NCBI GenBank assembly: GCA_963969495.1
Contig: OZ018325.1
Coordinates: 200,729,946 to 200,793,945, forward strand
Direction: 5' to 3'
From: Ceratothoa steindachneri
Taxonomy: Eukaryota > Arthropoda > Malacostraca > Isopoda > Cymothoidae
Length of the DNA stretch: 64,000 bases
A program made the position numbers and the translations under genes. Below the pieces are notes generated by a model. It searched no databases. It worked only from the letters and a program-made list of their open reading frames with translations, and was not told the DNA's origin. Shown here piece by piece: positions 44,204-54,393 of this stretch; position 1 is the stretch's first letter; every line of letters starts with the position of its first letter.

Positions 44204-45794
44204 TCATTCCATCGCACAATAGATACATACATTCCTTTGGTCACGACACATCCTTGCATAATGATCAGCCTTTCCACAATTACCACATGCATATTTCATA
44301 CTTTCCCCAGCAGTTGCTCCACCATTCAACCTCGGACAATCTTTCTTCAAATGGCCTATTTCTTTACACTCGAAGCACTCTTTCACACTTTCCTGGCAAT
44401 CCTTTATCATATGCCCTTTCTTACCACACCCAAAACATGCACCAGAGGTCCACCTACATTCTGCCAACATATGACCTTTCCTTCCACACCGCCGACATTC
44501 CACAATCTTTCTCCCACCATTCGGTCTCTCATTTGCTGGGACATACCTCGGTTTCTCTCTCATATATCCGTTCCCATGCTTGAAATTCATCTGCCCCCTT
44601 CCATTCGACCACCCTCCATTTACCCATCCATTCTGCAGGCCCAGGAAGTTCGACATCATTCCAGCTGGTGCAGCCTTCAGGGCATCCCTGTAGCTGACAA
44701 ACTGCTGGGGTGGATGAAAGTTCCTGGGCTTCTTACCCCCAACATTCACACTGTTGTACCATCCATCCTCTTCTAGACCGCTTTCATCATCAAATAGTCC
44801 ATCTTCTAACAGTTCCAACACATCCTCCCACATCAACCATTCACCTGTCAGTCTCATTCTCTCCTTTCTCTTTCCACTCAGCCATTCACTCACCTTTCAC
44901 ATGATCGTGTCCAAAAACTTCCTCATCAGTGGTTTACATTCATTTACATCATCATCACCATACCTCGTTCTCGCCATACTCTCAAGCCTATGTGCATACA
45001 TGTTCACACTTTCACTCTTCCCCATTCGAGCCTTCTTAAATTCATTCACCCTTTTATACTTCACACTCTCTTTCATTCATTTCACCTGCCCAATCAATCT
45101 CTTCTTCACTACATCGTACTTTGGCTCTCCCACACTCGTTATCACTCACAAGAACTCCAACACTTTCCCATCCAAACAATCTCCCAGAACACTCACCCAG
45201 TGACCCTTGTTCTGCAGGTACTTGAGCTTGCAGTACCGCTCAAAATCCCCGAAGAACTCATCCATACTCTTTCTCCCATGCAATCTAAACTTATCAATCC
45301 TTGGCACTTCCCTAATCAAAATTCCTTTCCCTACATTCACTTCACTCTCCAAAGAGCTACTGAGCTCGGTCTCACTCATTCCAATCATATCGTCACTCTC
45401 TCCCCCATCTGAGTATAGCGAATCCACACTCTTGCCTCTCACCTTCCTATCCTTAACCTTAGAACCATGCTTCCTTCCTCTCTTCCATTCACCCCCTTTC
45501 CTACCACTTACATCCATTCATTCCATTTAGCGGAGTCCCTTCAGTTAGAGCAGGGGTCAGGGTTGTAGGTCCTGGGGCTGGTCCAGCCCCTGTCATCATG
45601 TTATATAGGTCCTGCATCTGTCAGTCAGTCTGATCCTGTCGGTCTCCCATTTCCTTCTTCATCCTATCAGTTTTTTAATTCATCCCTTTCATTTCATTCT
45701 TCATTTCCCGCAACATTTCACACTCCTCTTCTTTCTTTCTCAACTCCAGTCTCAATCGCACTACTTCTTCATTCAAAGTTTCTGCCACAGCCAT
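44204..45794 (-). pseudogene. G2 gag with zinc knuckles, broken
   Basis: The start codon is at 45794 (MAVAETLNEEV), leading into a charged coiled coil ('RLRLELRKKEEECEML'). Stops and shifts break the frame at about 45675 and 45146. The frame 44204-44893 has five CCHC-type knuckles: CRRCGRKGHMLAEC, CFGCGKKGHMIKDC, CFECKEIGHLKKDC, CGNCGKADHYARMC and a truncated CIYCAME. Gag forms the particle and packages RNA. The first knuckle here is the one deleted in G1. Confidence 0.85.
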
Positions 45795-45908
45795 TGTTCC
45801 CAAGTTAGTAACAAAGGATAGGAGGAGGGAAAAATCAATCAAACTACTTCTACCAATATACAGACGAACTGCAATCAAATCAAATTCCTCCGGTTTCGAG
45901 ATCTCAAG

Positions 45909-45926
45909 GTCCCTATTCGGGCGCCA
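45909..45926 (-). other. G2 primer-binding site (tRNA-Lys type)
   Basis: Two bases inside the 5' LTR the minus strand reads TGGCGCCCGAATAGGGAC. This matches the complement of the 3' end of tRNA-Lys(UUU) at 17 of 18 positions, taking the usual lysine primer site as reference. Confidence 0.85.
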
Positions 45927-45928
45927 AA

Positions 45929-46795
45929 TGTAGCGGGCCGAAAATCTAGACTAACCCGTGTTCCAACCTTATCCTAGGATTTATGGACCTTGAGAACCCC
46001 GAGGAAGAATTGATACAATTTGATGTACAGTCCTTTACTTTACAAAAAAATACAGTTATATTTACAGCTTATATTTAGAAAAAAAATAGATAAACACCAG
46101 TGCACATTCAAATAAATATTTTATACAATTGTAATTTTCCCAACAGAAAACAAAATAAAGTATGATGGGCGCAGAGAACAAATGTCAACAACCCAACCAA
46201 GGTAGACACAACAAATCAATCACAACAAAAGGAGCACCCAAACAAGAAGGGGCACAAGGCTATTTCTTGGCGCTGGGGGGGTGAAGGGAGTGGTAGTAGC
46301 AGTCTTGTCAAATAAGAAGGGGCACAGGCTCGTCAGCCAATGCAGGTACCGCCCTCTGTTCCAGGGCTGGGCTGGGTGGAGGACTCGCCTTGAGGATTCT
46401 TCTTACAGTGCGTAAAAGCTTCCACTCTGTAGAAGAGATGATATCCCCCATTTACAATTTATTTACCATAAAGGGAAGGGAAAAGCAACAAGTGGGCACT
46501 CGACCTGAGGAAATTCTGTTAACTTCTTACCTCTAAGTGAACATCAACGTGCACACGACAAATTCCCGTTTATAACTTTTATAATTCTAGATATTTACTG
46601 TTATGCTTTATAACTGATTTAACAAAATATATCTATCGTTAAATTATGGCAAAGTAATATCTCTGAAAAGAGAATACAATTGGTTAACATTATTCCTAAA
46701 AAAAAAATTGGAAGGAAAATTATACCCACACACTCACACAGGGGTAGGGAAAGATATATGTAAAAGGGGGTGGAAGAATGGCCCTACAGACACAC
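45929..46795 (-). repeat. G2 5' LTR (outer end truncated)
   Basis: Matches the 3' LTR with roughly 2 percent substitutions, a 6-base insertion near 46107 and a 33-base insertion near 46665-46700. Similarity stops near 46795, about 20 bases before the expected end, where L2 sequence begins. Confidence 0.85.
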
Positions 46796-46933
46796 GGGCG
46801 CGAGCCTTTCTAAGGATTCTTTCATGAGCACGCATGGAGCGCCTAGCACAGAGGAGTTCTATAGAGAACCAAGGGGCATGGTGACAACAGGAGTTTGAAG
46901 GGGTGACAAGGGGAGAGTGGGCATCAAGACAAG
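46796..46933 (-). mobile_element. L2 fragment on the far side of G2
   Basis: The minus strand reads 'HHAPWFSIELLCARRSMR' and 'AHERILRKARA', the endonuclease-RT linker of L2-type proteins (APWF...RR...ER). It is probably the 5' continuation of the L2 copy at 32207-34122, separated by G2. It abuts family A copy A3 at about 46933. Confidence 0.65.
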
Positions 46934-48930
46934 TGACACGTAGAGCGTAGCGAGAACATCTTCCGGCAGCACCGAGGTGATGCCGTTGATGCTCAGGGCA
47001 AAGAGGGCGACACTGAGGACACTTCCCTGCGGGACATTCTCTTCCTGCTCCTTTGGGCCGGAGAGGGCTCCCCCCACCCATACGCGGAATCGACGATCTC
47101 GCAAAAATTCAGATATAAACATTAGGAGGCGTCCCCAATCATGTGGAGAGTCTCCATGATGCCGTATCGCCATGCGCTATCATAGGCCTTCTCCAGATTG
47201 AAAAAGACCGTGGCGTAGTGCTGTCTACGAAGGAAAGCCTCACAGACGGCATTTTCCAGTCGGAGCAGAGCATCCGACGTGGAGTGGAACTTGCGGAAGC
47301 CGCACTGTGCGGAAGACAGATGGCCTCCGCTGTCCAGGAAAAAGGCTAATCTAACATTTACCAATTTCTCCATCAACTTGCACACGCAAGAGGTTAGAGA
47401 GATTGGGCGGAAACCGGTCGGAGTAGAGTGATCTCTCCCCGGTTTGCGAAAGGCGAGCACAGTAGCGATTCGCCAGGAGTCTGGGAGAAGACCTTCCACC
47501 CAGATCCTGTTGAACAAATCTAAGAAAAAGGCCATGCCTCGCTCACCCAGGTGTCGAAGCATGGCGTACAGGACATCGTCCGGACCATGAGCGGTGTCCG
47601 CGCACGAAGCAAGAGCGGAACGCAACTCACTCACAGTAAACTTGTCATTGAAGGGTTCTCCGCCTCTGGAGGTAAAGTCCAGCCGGCGGCCTTCCGCGAC
47701 ATCACGACGTGCAATGAATGCTGGCGGAGCAGCATCCCGGCTAGAGAATGCGGAAAAAGCGGCCGCTAAGGATTCCGCCACGGACGCGGGGTCCGAGATT
47801 GCGGTCCCATTCTCCTGGAGAACGGGAGGGGGGTCCTGCGAGAACTTGCCCCAAATCCTTTTGACTCGCTTCCACACCTCAGCTAAAGGGGTATTCCTGT
47901 TAAGTGAAGACACGTATGCCTGCCAAGAAGAGCGGCGGGCGTGCTTCGAAATATACCGGAACCTAGCCCTAGCCCGACGAAATTCAGCGACAGTGAAATC
48001 GTTCGGGCGGCGCTTTTGCGCATGTAGGCATAACGCTTCTGTTTGAGGGCCGTCTCACACTCGGCTGACCACCATGGGAGTGGTCGGTGTACAAAACGGC
48101 CAGACGTCCTAGGAATAGTAGTCAGGCCCACGGCGATGAGGTTGCCGGAGAAGAACTCAGCAGCCTCATCTACCGACCTAAACTCCACGACTGAGATCGA
48201 GAATTCAGTCATTTCCTGAAATGCAGGCCACCGCGCCCGCCTCAAGCACCACCGAGGTGGTCTCTCAGGCAGCAGTTGCCCTGAAAATGATATTTGAATG
48301 GGAAAGTGATCACTACCACGGAGGTCATCGACCACCCCCCAATCAAAATAAGGCTGTGCATCCGAAGAGCACAAAGATAGGTCAAGGCAAGAAAATGAAG
48401 AGGTTCTCGCACAGTGATGCGTAAACTCATCCACGTTTAGGACACCCATCTCAAGCTCTTTGATCAGATCAGCAAGGACTTGTCCCCTGGGATTTATGGA
48501 GTAATCTCCCCAGAGAGGATGCCTGCCGTTCAGATCTCCAAGCAAGAGATAGGGCCTCGGCAACCGTTCCACGACGCGGCGGAAGTCCCCCGCGTCGAAG
48601 TCAGCTGACGGTGGAATGTACGCAGAAATGATAGTATACCTCCTATCCAGGTGCAGCTGCACAGCCACTGCCTCAAAGGAGGTATCTAAAGAGAAAGGAA
48701 GAACGGACACATCATGCCGGGTGTAAACCGCGCATCCCCCAGCCCGGCCATCCCGCGGTGGTGGGGTCGCAAGACCCTTATACCCCGGAAGGGCAGGCAG
48801 GGGGCACGTGCCTAGCATGGTCTCCTACAAAAAAATAGCTAACGGGGAACGGGACGAGACGAGCATCCGCAGCACCTCCCAGTTGGCCCGGAGTCCATGG
48901 CAATTCCATTAAAGGAATATGCCCTCCAGG
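46934..48930 (-). pseudogene. Family A ORF2: endonuclease and partial RT (A3)
   Basis: The endonuclease (48930-47900) shows 'WNCHGLRANW', 'ETMLGTCPLP', 'RYTIISAYIPPS', 'LLLGDLNGRHPLWGDYS', '[11 protein letters not shown]' and 'GSDHFPIQI'. Two early Gln codons have become stops ('FL*WN' and 'FL*ET'). A frameshift near 47900 leads to the RT frame 47122-47913 ('GRDHSTPTGFRPISLTSC', 'VFFNLEKAYDSAW', where the first catalytic Asp is Asn). Another shift leads to 'PQGSVLSVALFALSINGI' and 'LATLYV', where the copy is cut. It is inactive but is the clearest family A ORF2. Confidence 0.85.
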
Positions 48931-49318
48931 CCTAGCTCGGAGGAGACGCGGGGGCCCTCCTCGAATTGAAGACCCTCACGGGAATGGCCGTACGCTTCCC
49001 GGGGGCAGAACCCCGGGCGCTGTTGGCCGGACAAAGCGCTGGAGGCGCTGTCGCCTTTGAGTACTTATTGGCTGAGGTTGGGCTCGCCATGCGAGTCTTT
49101 TCCTCCCTCTGCCTCGAAACCTTAGGCGGGCATTGCGGCTTCGGAGGCGGGGGGGCCCTCTTTTCGAGGATCCACCGTCTCCAAGCCACCCGCCACACCT
49201 CGGGGCGTGGGCGAAGGAGCCGAAGCTCCTTTGTTGCTGTCCTCCTTTCGGGGGACAGCTTTAGGAACCCCGGAAGATAGCCTAGCGACCATCTTCAGGG
49301 GTGTTGCCTCCTGTGAGT

Positions 49319-50103
49319 CTAACAAGACTCGGTGGAGGCGCGTGGCCGTTTCGCCTTACGGGAAACGGTCACGCTGGGAGAAGAGGGGGGAGCCCTGGTT
49401 TTAGCCGGGGCTGGGTATGAACCCTTTTTGCCGCCAGCTTTACCAGGGAAGCGCCCGGGTTGGGTAGAGCCCGCAGAAGGGCTCCGAATGGGTGCGGAAA
49501 CAACCGTGCTCGTTGGCCTGGATGGGCCAGGAGCAGAGGGTGCCTTCCTAACTATTGAGGCATATGACGTCCCAGGCTGAGCCGGGCGTGCCTGGACCAA
49601 ATCCTTAGCCTCGTGGAGTGAGAGTCGATCCTGGGCTTGAACGGCCAGGATTTCTTTCTCAAGGAGATATGCACCACATTGCTTCAAAGAAGCAATGACA
49701 CACTTGGCCACACACGATTTGGACTTATCGTGTGCGACCTTGGAGCAATTTACACAGACTTCGGGTGACCCCAACTTTGCACGTCTACATGAGCGATTCG
49801 TATGGCCGAAGCGGTGACAGTAATAGCACCGCCGCGGAAGTGGCACGAATGCCTTCACGCGGTAGCGGTACCAACCGGCACGCACCGACTCAGGGAGCTT
49901 GTCACAGTCGAACGTGACGCGGAGTGTAGGGGTGGGTTTCGAGGCCCCTCCCTGTTTTCTCATCACACGTTCGACCTTGACTGCCCCATGGTCGGCCAGC
50001 TCTAGGGTGATGTCCTCAATGGAGTAGTCAACGAGTTCCCTCACATAAACTACTCCTTTCACAAAGTTCATAGTAGAGTGCGGCGTCACACTCACCGGGG
50101 TGC
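49319..50103 (-). pseudogene. Family A ORF1, C-terminal half with zinc knuckles (A3)
   Basis: From the G1 insertion point the frame reads 'PVSVTPHSTMNFVKGVVY', then 'CYYCHRFGHTNRSC' and 'CVNCSKVAHDKSKSC', two zinc knuckles. A Pro/Ser/Ala-rich tail follows, to a stop at 49319. Homologous sequence continues in another frame to about 48940, so a frameshift removed the true C terminus. It would bind element RNA. Confidence 0.85.
50100..50103. repeat. G1 target-site duplication, left
   Basis: gtgc immediately left of the G1 3' LTR, repeated at 58947-58950. Confidence 0.85.
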
Positions 50104-50956
50104 TGTAGCGGGCCGAAAATAGATCTCTAATCCCAATCGATAATCGATCCAACCCGCTTCCTACACTGTCCGGACGTGAGAAATCGAGGGAGAATAAAAC
50201 GGATTGTATATACAGTCCCTTTACTTACAAATAAAATACAATGATAGCTACAGTTTATATTTACAAAAATTTTATATTTTACTAGGGAAGTGTGCACACT
50301 TCAAAATGAGGCTAAATTCCCAAATAAAAATAATGATACCAAACGAGAATCTTATAACGGGCGGATACAACAATTTATGTAAATTCTAGACAAAACAAAA
50401 AAACACAACCACAACCGAACGAAAAGGGGACACGCGCTATGTCTTGCTGGAGGTGGGTGGTAGTTGGTTAACTAGAAGGAGGCAGTATTGTCAACGAAGG
50501 CAGGTATGGCGGTTCAGGTGGATAGAGACACGAAAGCCCTCCTCTCAGGGCTGGGTGGAGCACTCTTCTACAGAACCCCTCTTGCTTCCAGTCCACACTT
50601 CCACTCTCTCTGAAGAAGAGATATATCCTCCTTCAGTGACCCATTTATTTTTACATGGATGGCGAAACTAATAAGTGGGCATTACCCGAAAATACATTGA
50701 CTAGCTTACCTCTTTCCAGAATAACGCTTCGTTAAATTTTCTTAATACAAAATAATATCTTATTATTAGCTATTATCTTTCCAGAATAACGCCTGGAAAG
50801 AAAGAAAAACATGGTAATCATTTTATACATGAATTAAACAAAAATAAAACAAACCCATTCCCATTCACACACATTCTTACAGAGGGAGGGAGAGGGTACT
50901 GAGAAAAGGGGTGGGAGAATGGCCCTTTTACACACACTCACATTCGCCCCACCACA
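50104..50956 (-). repeat. G1 3' LTR (853 bp)
   Basis: Begins TGTAGCGGGCCG and ends GCCCCACCACA on the plus strand. Differs from the 5' LTR at three substitutions, near 50112, 50161 and 50231. Confidence 0.95.
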
Positions 50957-50969
50957 CCCCTCCTTCCTT
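50957..50969 (-). other. G1 polypurine tract
   Basis: Minus-strand AAGGAAGGAGGGG directly before the 3' LTR. Confidence 0.88.
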
Positions 50970-51005
50970 AAGCCATTCGACCAGCCACTCACTAAACCCT
51001 TTCAA

Positions 51006-53828
51006 TCACTCTTCACAGTACCACTTGTGCTCAATCGCACCCTTCTGCACCCATTCACACTCGTCTACTGGTCCCTGGCTACGCGTAGCAATTAGTCGGG
51101 GTTGTTCGTCAGTCGTCCTGTCAGTCTCATCGTCACTATTTATCATCTCATCAACCATACTCTTAGCCCTCATTACCAGTTCTCCCATCTCACGACAGAA
51201 TTCTTTCATACTCTTCCGTTCAGAACCCTCACTCTTCATACCCCCATTCATCAGCTCCTCACTCACAGCTCTCATCCAACTCAAGGTACATTCTTGCGAA
51301 ACAGACAGGTCACTCACATCCCCTGTATTCTCAACAGGCATACCAGAAACCCCTTCGACTGGTTCCCACCAGAAACCTGAAAAATCAGCCACTTCATCAT
51401 TCACTACATCAAACTCATCCCTACTATTACCATTCGTAAAACCCGAAAAATCAGCCACACTAGGTTCATTCTGCCCAAACACACTATCATTCATACTGTT
51501 CCCCAAACCAGAAAAATTTGGCACAGGCAGCTCACTCACTCGTCTACTTATACCAGCCAAATCACTCACCTGTCTATGCAAAAACTCAATCTCCCTTTCA
51601 AGATCCCCCATACCAGAAACACTCTGCTCAGACTTACTTTCATTCGTACTTGCATTCTTCCTTTCACTCTTCTTTGTACGCTTTCTACTCCTCGAGACTA
51701 AGACTAGCTCTTTGCCAGACAGATCCATACTCTCACATTCAATCTCATCAGCATGCACTTTACCTCTCTCTCTACACAGTCCATACACCGGATGGCTCAC
51801 CAGGTAGTCAGGAGGTTCTCTCCATCTCCTTAACTGACTCTGATGAGCCCGCACTCTCTCAGTCATGCCGTCATTCAAACTCTCCAAAACATACGTTACC
51901 CCATTTTCCCAAACTCTCACAACTCTATAAGGTCCATCAAACTTCTCACTCATCTTTGATACATTCAACCTACCCTTCACTTCTTTCACTTTCAATACTT
52001 TCGTACCTAATTCAAATGAACGGAACCTTTCATGCGCCTCACGCCATACACTCTGCTCACTTTCACTCAAACGAAACCTATCTTTCACTCGCCTTTCAAA
52101 ATTCATCACAAACTGACATGGGGACATTCCAGTTGCACTATGCACAGTTGAATTATATGCCCACAACACTCTCCCCAGACACACATCCCAGTCATTCACT
52201 GTCGTACTCATCATTCTCAACATCTCACACAAGGTTCTTATAGTCCGTTCAGCCAATCCATTTGAAGACGGTACATACGGAGTTGTTCTCACATGCTCCA
52301 CACCATTCTCTCTCAACATTTGCTCAAACACTTCCCCTACAAATTCAGGACCATTATCACTCAGACATCTTCTAGGCTTCCATACACACATAGGAAAAAA
52401 CAACTGCTCAACCACACGCGCAACAGTCACACTCCTTTTATCTCTCACAGGCGCTGCATACACAAACTTACTTTTATGGTCAACCATCACAACCATACCA
52501 ACATTCCCAGCACTTGTACGCGGCAAAGACACACAATCAATCACTACCAATTCAAACGGTTCTTTCGCATCAACTTTCAATATCGGTGGTTTCACTTGCA
52601 CCTTTCGCTTCTGACACCTTTCACACGTAGTTGCAACATCATTCACAACAGTTCTCAGAAACGGGAGGAACACATGCTCCTTCATACACTCCCACAGCTT
52701 AAATTTACCCATATGCCCATAATTATCATGCACAACCTTCACCAGACCAATCATACCAACTAAGGACATCACAGGTACATACATATCATCACCACCCTTC
52801 ACATGCCTCACAAAATATACAACATCCATACAAACAACAAAATCCTTAGCATACCTTTTAAAATCACTTAAACACTCTGGCCATTCATTCAAATCAACAC
52901 GCATCATTACACACCTCTTCAACTCACTAACAAAAGGACACATCTCTTGCATCTCTAGAATATCATCATCACTTAAAATCTCATTCTCATCATCCATGAC
53001 CAACTCAATCATACCGCAAAACTTGACAACATTCTTTGCACACTCATTCAACTTCATCACCTCACATTCACCTTTCATAAGACGATCCTTATCAGCATCC
53101 AAAGACAAACCATTCAATCTCATAAAGTCTACACCAAGCAAGAAACAACAAGGCATTTGCTCACCTTTCAGAATCACAAAGTCATGCCTCACATTCACAC
53201 CATTACCCAAACTCACTTTCAGACTAACCTGTTCCCATGCCACTATCAAGCCATTCCCTAATCCACTTATCCGTAACTTCACAGGTTTATGCTCACAACA
53301 TTTAAACTCATCATACTTACTCAGAATCTTCTCATTCACTAAAGACACCTGCGCTCCAGTATCAATCAAACCACAGAACAACCTTTCACCAACTTTCACT
53401 CTCGCTTCCATCATATTAGGTCCACCATGATCGCAATACACCGAAGGAACAAGCACTCCAACATCAGCACTGATATCCACACTGTCATTAATTCCCATAT
53501 CATCACTCAACACACACTCATCTTCATCCAGACAATCATTCTTCTCTCTTATATATGAACACTTTTCAATTACCCAATTGTAGTGCACACCGCTCAAACA
53601 TTGCAGATGTACCACATTAGGATTCAAACCCTTCATCTTCTCATCCTTGTACACAATCGGCCTCTCACCACCAAAGTGCACATAAACAATCACTCCATAC
53701 AAACGACTCACTACAATCAACACTTCCTGAAATGGCGGGACCCCTTGCATACACATCGCTCTCAATTCTTTCATGAAGTTCCGCACCTTTGCCATACCAA
53801 TTGCTTTCAGGCTTACTACACACTTCAT
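51006..53828 (-). CDS. G1 pol C-terminal part: OTU-like end, second retropepsin, integrase, tail (940 codons)
   Basis: Residues 1-90 are the end of the OTU-like domain ('HYN' at 82-84). Residues 140-250 form a retropepsin-like domain with IDTGAQVSLV (Asp156) and LLGVDFMRLN (230-239). After a spacer of about 110 residues comes the integrase zinc domain (His367, His372, Cys402, Cys405). The core has Asp431, Asp491 in SDNGPEF and Glu527 in NGLAERT, giving DD35E. A GPY/F module is at 629-650 (FDGPYRVVRV). The tail of about 270 residues is acidic with NFSGL (771), DFSGF (793) and DFSGF (815). The frame is entered after a one-base insertion near 53800, so it would not be made as part of full pol. 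Integrase inserts element DNA; the role of the second protease is unknown. Confidence 0.9.
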   Translation of the reverse strand: MKCVVSLKAIGMAKVRNFMKELRAMCMQGVPPFQEVLIVVSRLYGVIVYVHFGGERPIVYKDEKMKGLNPNVVHLQCLSGVHYNWVIEKCSYIREKNDCLDEDECVLSDDMGINDSVDISADVGVLVPSVYCDHGGPNMMEARVKVGERLFCGLIDTGAQVSLVNEKILSKYDEFKCCEHKPVKLRISGLGNGLIVAWEQVSLKVSLGNGVNVRHDFVILKGEQMPCCFLLGVDFMRLNGLSLDADKDRLMKGECEVMKLNECAKNVVKFCGMIELVMDDENEILSDDDILEMQEMCPFVSELKRCVMMRVDLNEWPECLSDFKRYAKDFVVCMDVVYFVRHVKGGDDMYVPVMSLVGMIGLVKVVHDNYGHMGKFKLWECMKEHVFLPFLRTVVNDVATTCERCQKRKVQVKPPILKVDAKEPFELVVIDCVSLPRTSAGNVGMVVMVDHKSKFVYAAPVRDKRSVTVARVVEQLFFPMCVWKPRRCLSDNGPEFVGEVFEQMLRENGVEHVRTTPYVPSSNGLAERTIRTLCEMLRMMSTTVNDWDVCLGRVLWAYNSTVHSATGMSPCQFVMNFERRVKDRFRLSESEQSVWREAHERFRSFELGTKVLKVKEVKGRLNVSKMSEKFDGPYRVVRVWENGVTYVLESLNDGMTERVRAHQSQLRRWREPPDYLVSHPVYGLCRERGKVHADEIECESMDLSGKELVLVSRSRKRTKKSERKNASTNESKSEQSVSGMGDLEREIEFLHRQVSDLAGISRRVSELPVPNFSGLGNSMNDSVFGQNEPSVADFSGFTNGNSRDEFDVVNDEVADFSGFWWEPVEGVSGMPVENTGDVSDLSVSQECTLSWMRAVSEELMNGGMKSEGSERKSMKEFCREMGELVMRAKSMVDEMINSDDETDRTTDEQPRLIATRSQGPVDECEWVQKGAIEHKWYCEE

Positions 53829-54393
53829 TCATTACCTCCTTCCTTAAATCATCTACACTATCGGGCACTCTCACATCTACTCCATCACTCTTCAAATCTT
53901 GCAAACCATTCCATACACTCTCAAACAAGGAATCACCACCACCCTTACTCTTTTTTCCATTCATAATTCCTTTCGGCAAATACTCAGGATCACTCACTCC
54001 ACACACATTTTCATCATTCGTACCAGGATACCTTGACATCAAATCAGCCACTCCATTCCGTTCACCAGGCACATACTCAATCACATAGTCAAAGTCACTC
54101 AAATCTTCCAAAGTCCTTGCAATCCTACTATCAGCCCACTTCATACGCTGCAGATACACAAGAGGTTGATGATCGGTTTTTATCACAAACCTCACACCAT
54201 ACAAAAATGGACGCAACACTTTCAAACAATATCTTATCTCAGCCAGCTCTCGTTCCACAGTCGAATACTTTCGTTCTGCAACATTCATAGCCTTGGATAC
54301 ATACCCAATTATTCGCCTGACATTCTCTCCATTCAAACGCTGCTCTTGCATCAGAAAACCTCCCATACAATACCCACTCGCATCTGTATACAA
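53665..54393 (-). CDS. G1 RNase H and start of the OTU-like domain
   Basis: RNase H residues appear as 'YTDASGYCMGGF' (Asp4), 'STVERELAEI' (Glu near 47-49) and 'FVIKTDHQPLVY' (Asp74). Then come 'MSRYPGTND', 'PEYLPKGIM' and 'GGGDSLFESVWNGL' at 151-164. The last is aligned here with the GDCLF start of OTU proteases but has Ser. 'DDLRKEVMNEV' follows. A 28-base deletion before Tyr3 separates it from RT, and the one-base insertion ends the true frame after 'SKPES'. Confidence 0.85.
   Translation of the reverse strand: MYTDASGYCMGGFLMQEQRLNGENVRRIIGYVSKAMNVAERKYSTVERELAEIRYCLKVLRPFLYGVRFVIKTDHQPLVYLQRMKWADSRIARTLEDLSDFDYVIEYVPGERNGVADLMSRYPGTNDENVCGVSDPEYLPKGIMNGKKSKGGGDSLFESVWNGLQDLKSDGVDVRVPDSVDDLRKEVMNEVCSKPESNWYGKGAELHERIESDVYARGPAISGSVDCSESFVWSDCLCALWW

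Larger units (their letters stand above)
34123..46795 (-). mobile_element. Ty3/Gypsy LTR retrotransposon G2, rearranged
   Basis: This minus-strand element is bounded by LTRs at 45929-46795 (5') and 34123-34961 (3'). It has a tRNA-Lys-type primer site and a gag-pol like that of G1. It is longer than G1 because a 1478-bp LTR-like insertion (37057-38534) sits between the second protease and integrase, and the OTU-like/second-protease block exists in three tandem copies. LTR copies differ by roughly 2 percent plus two indels, so G2 is older than G1. Frameshifts and stops run through gag and pol. The outer 20 or so bases of the 5' LTR are missing. Confidence 0.92.

Noticed and set aside
51009..51761. 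Envelope gene in the G1 C-terminal tail
   Set aside because: No signal peptide, no transmembrane segment and no furin-like site. It is in frame with integrase and acidic.
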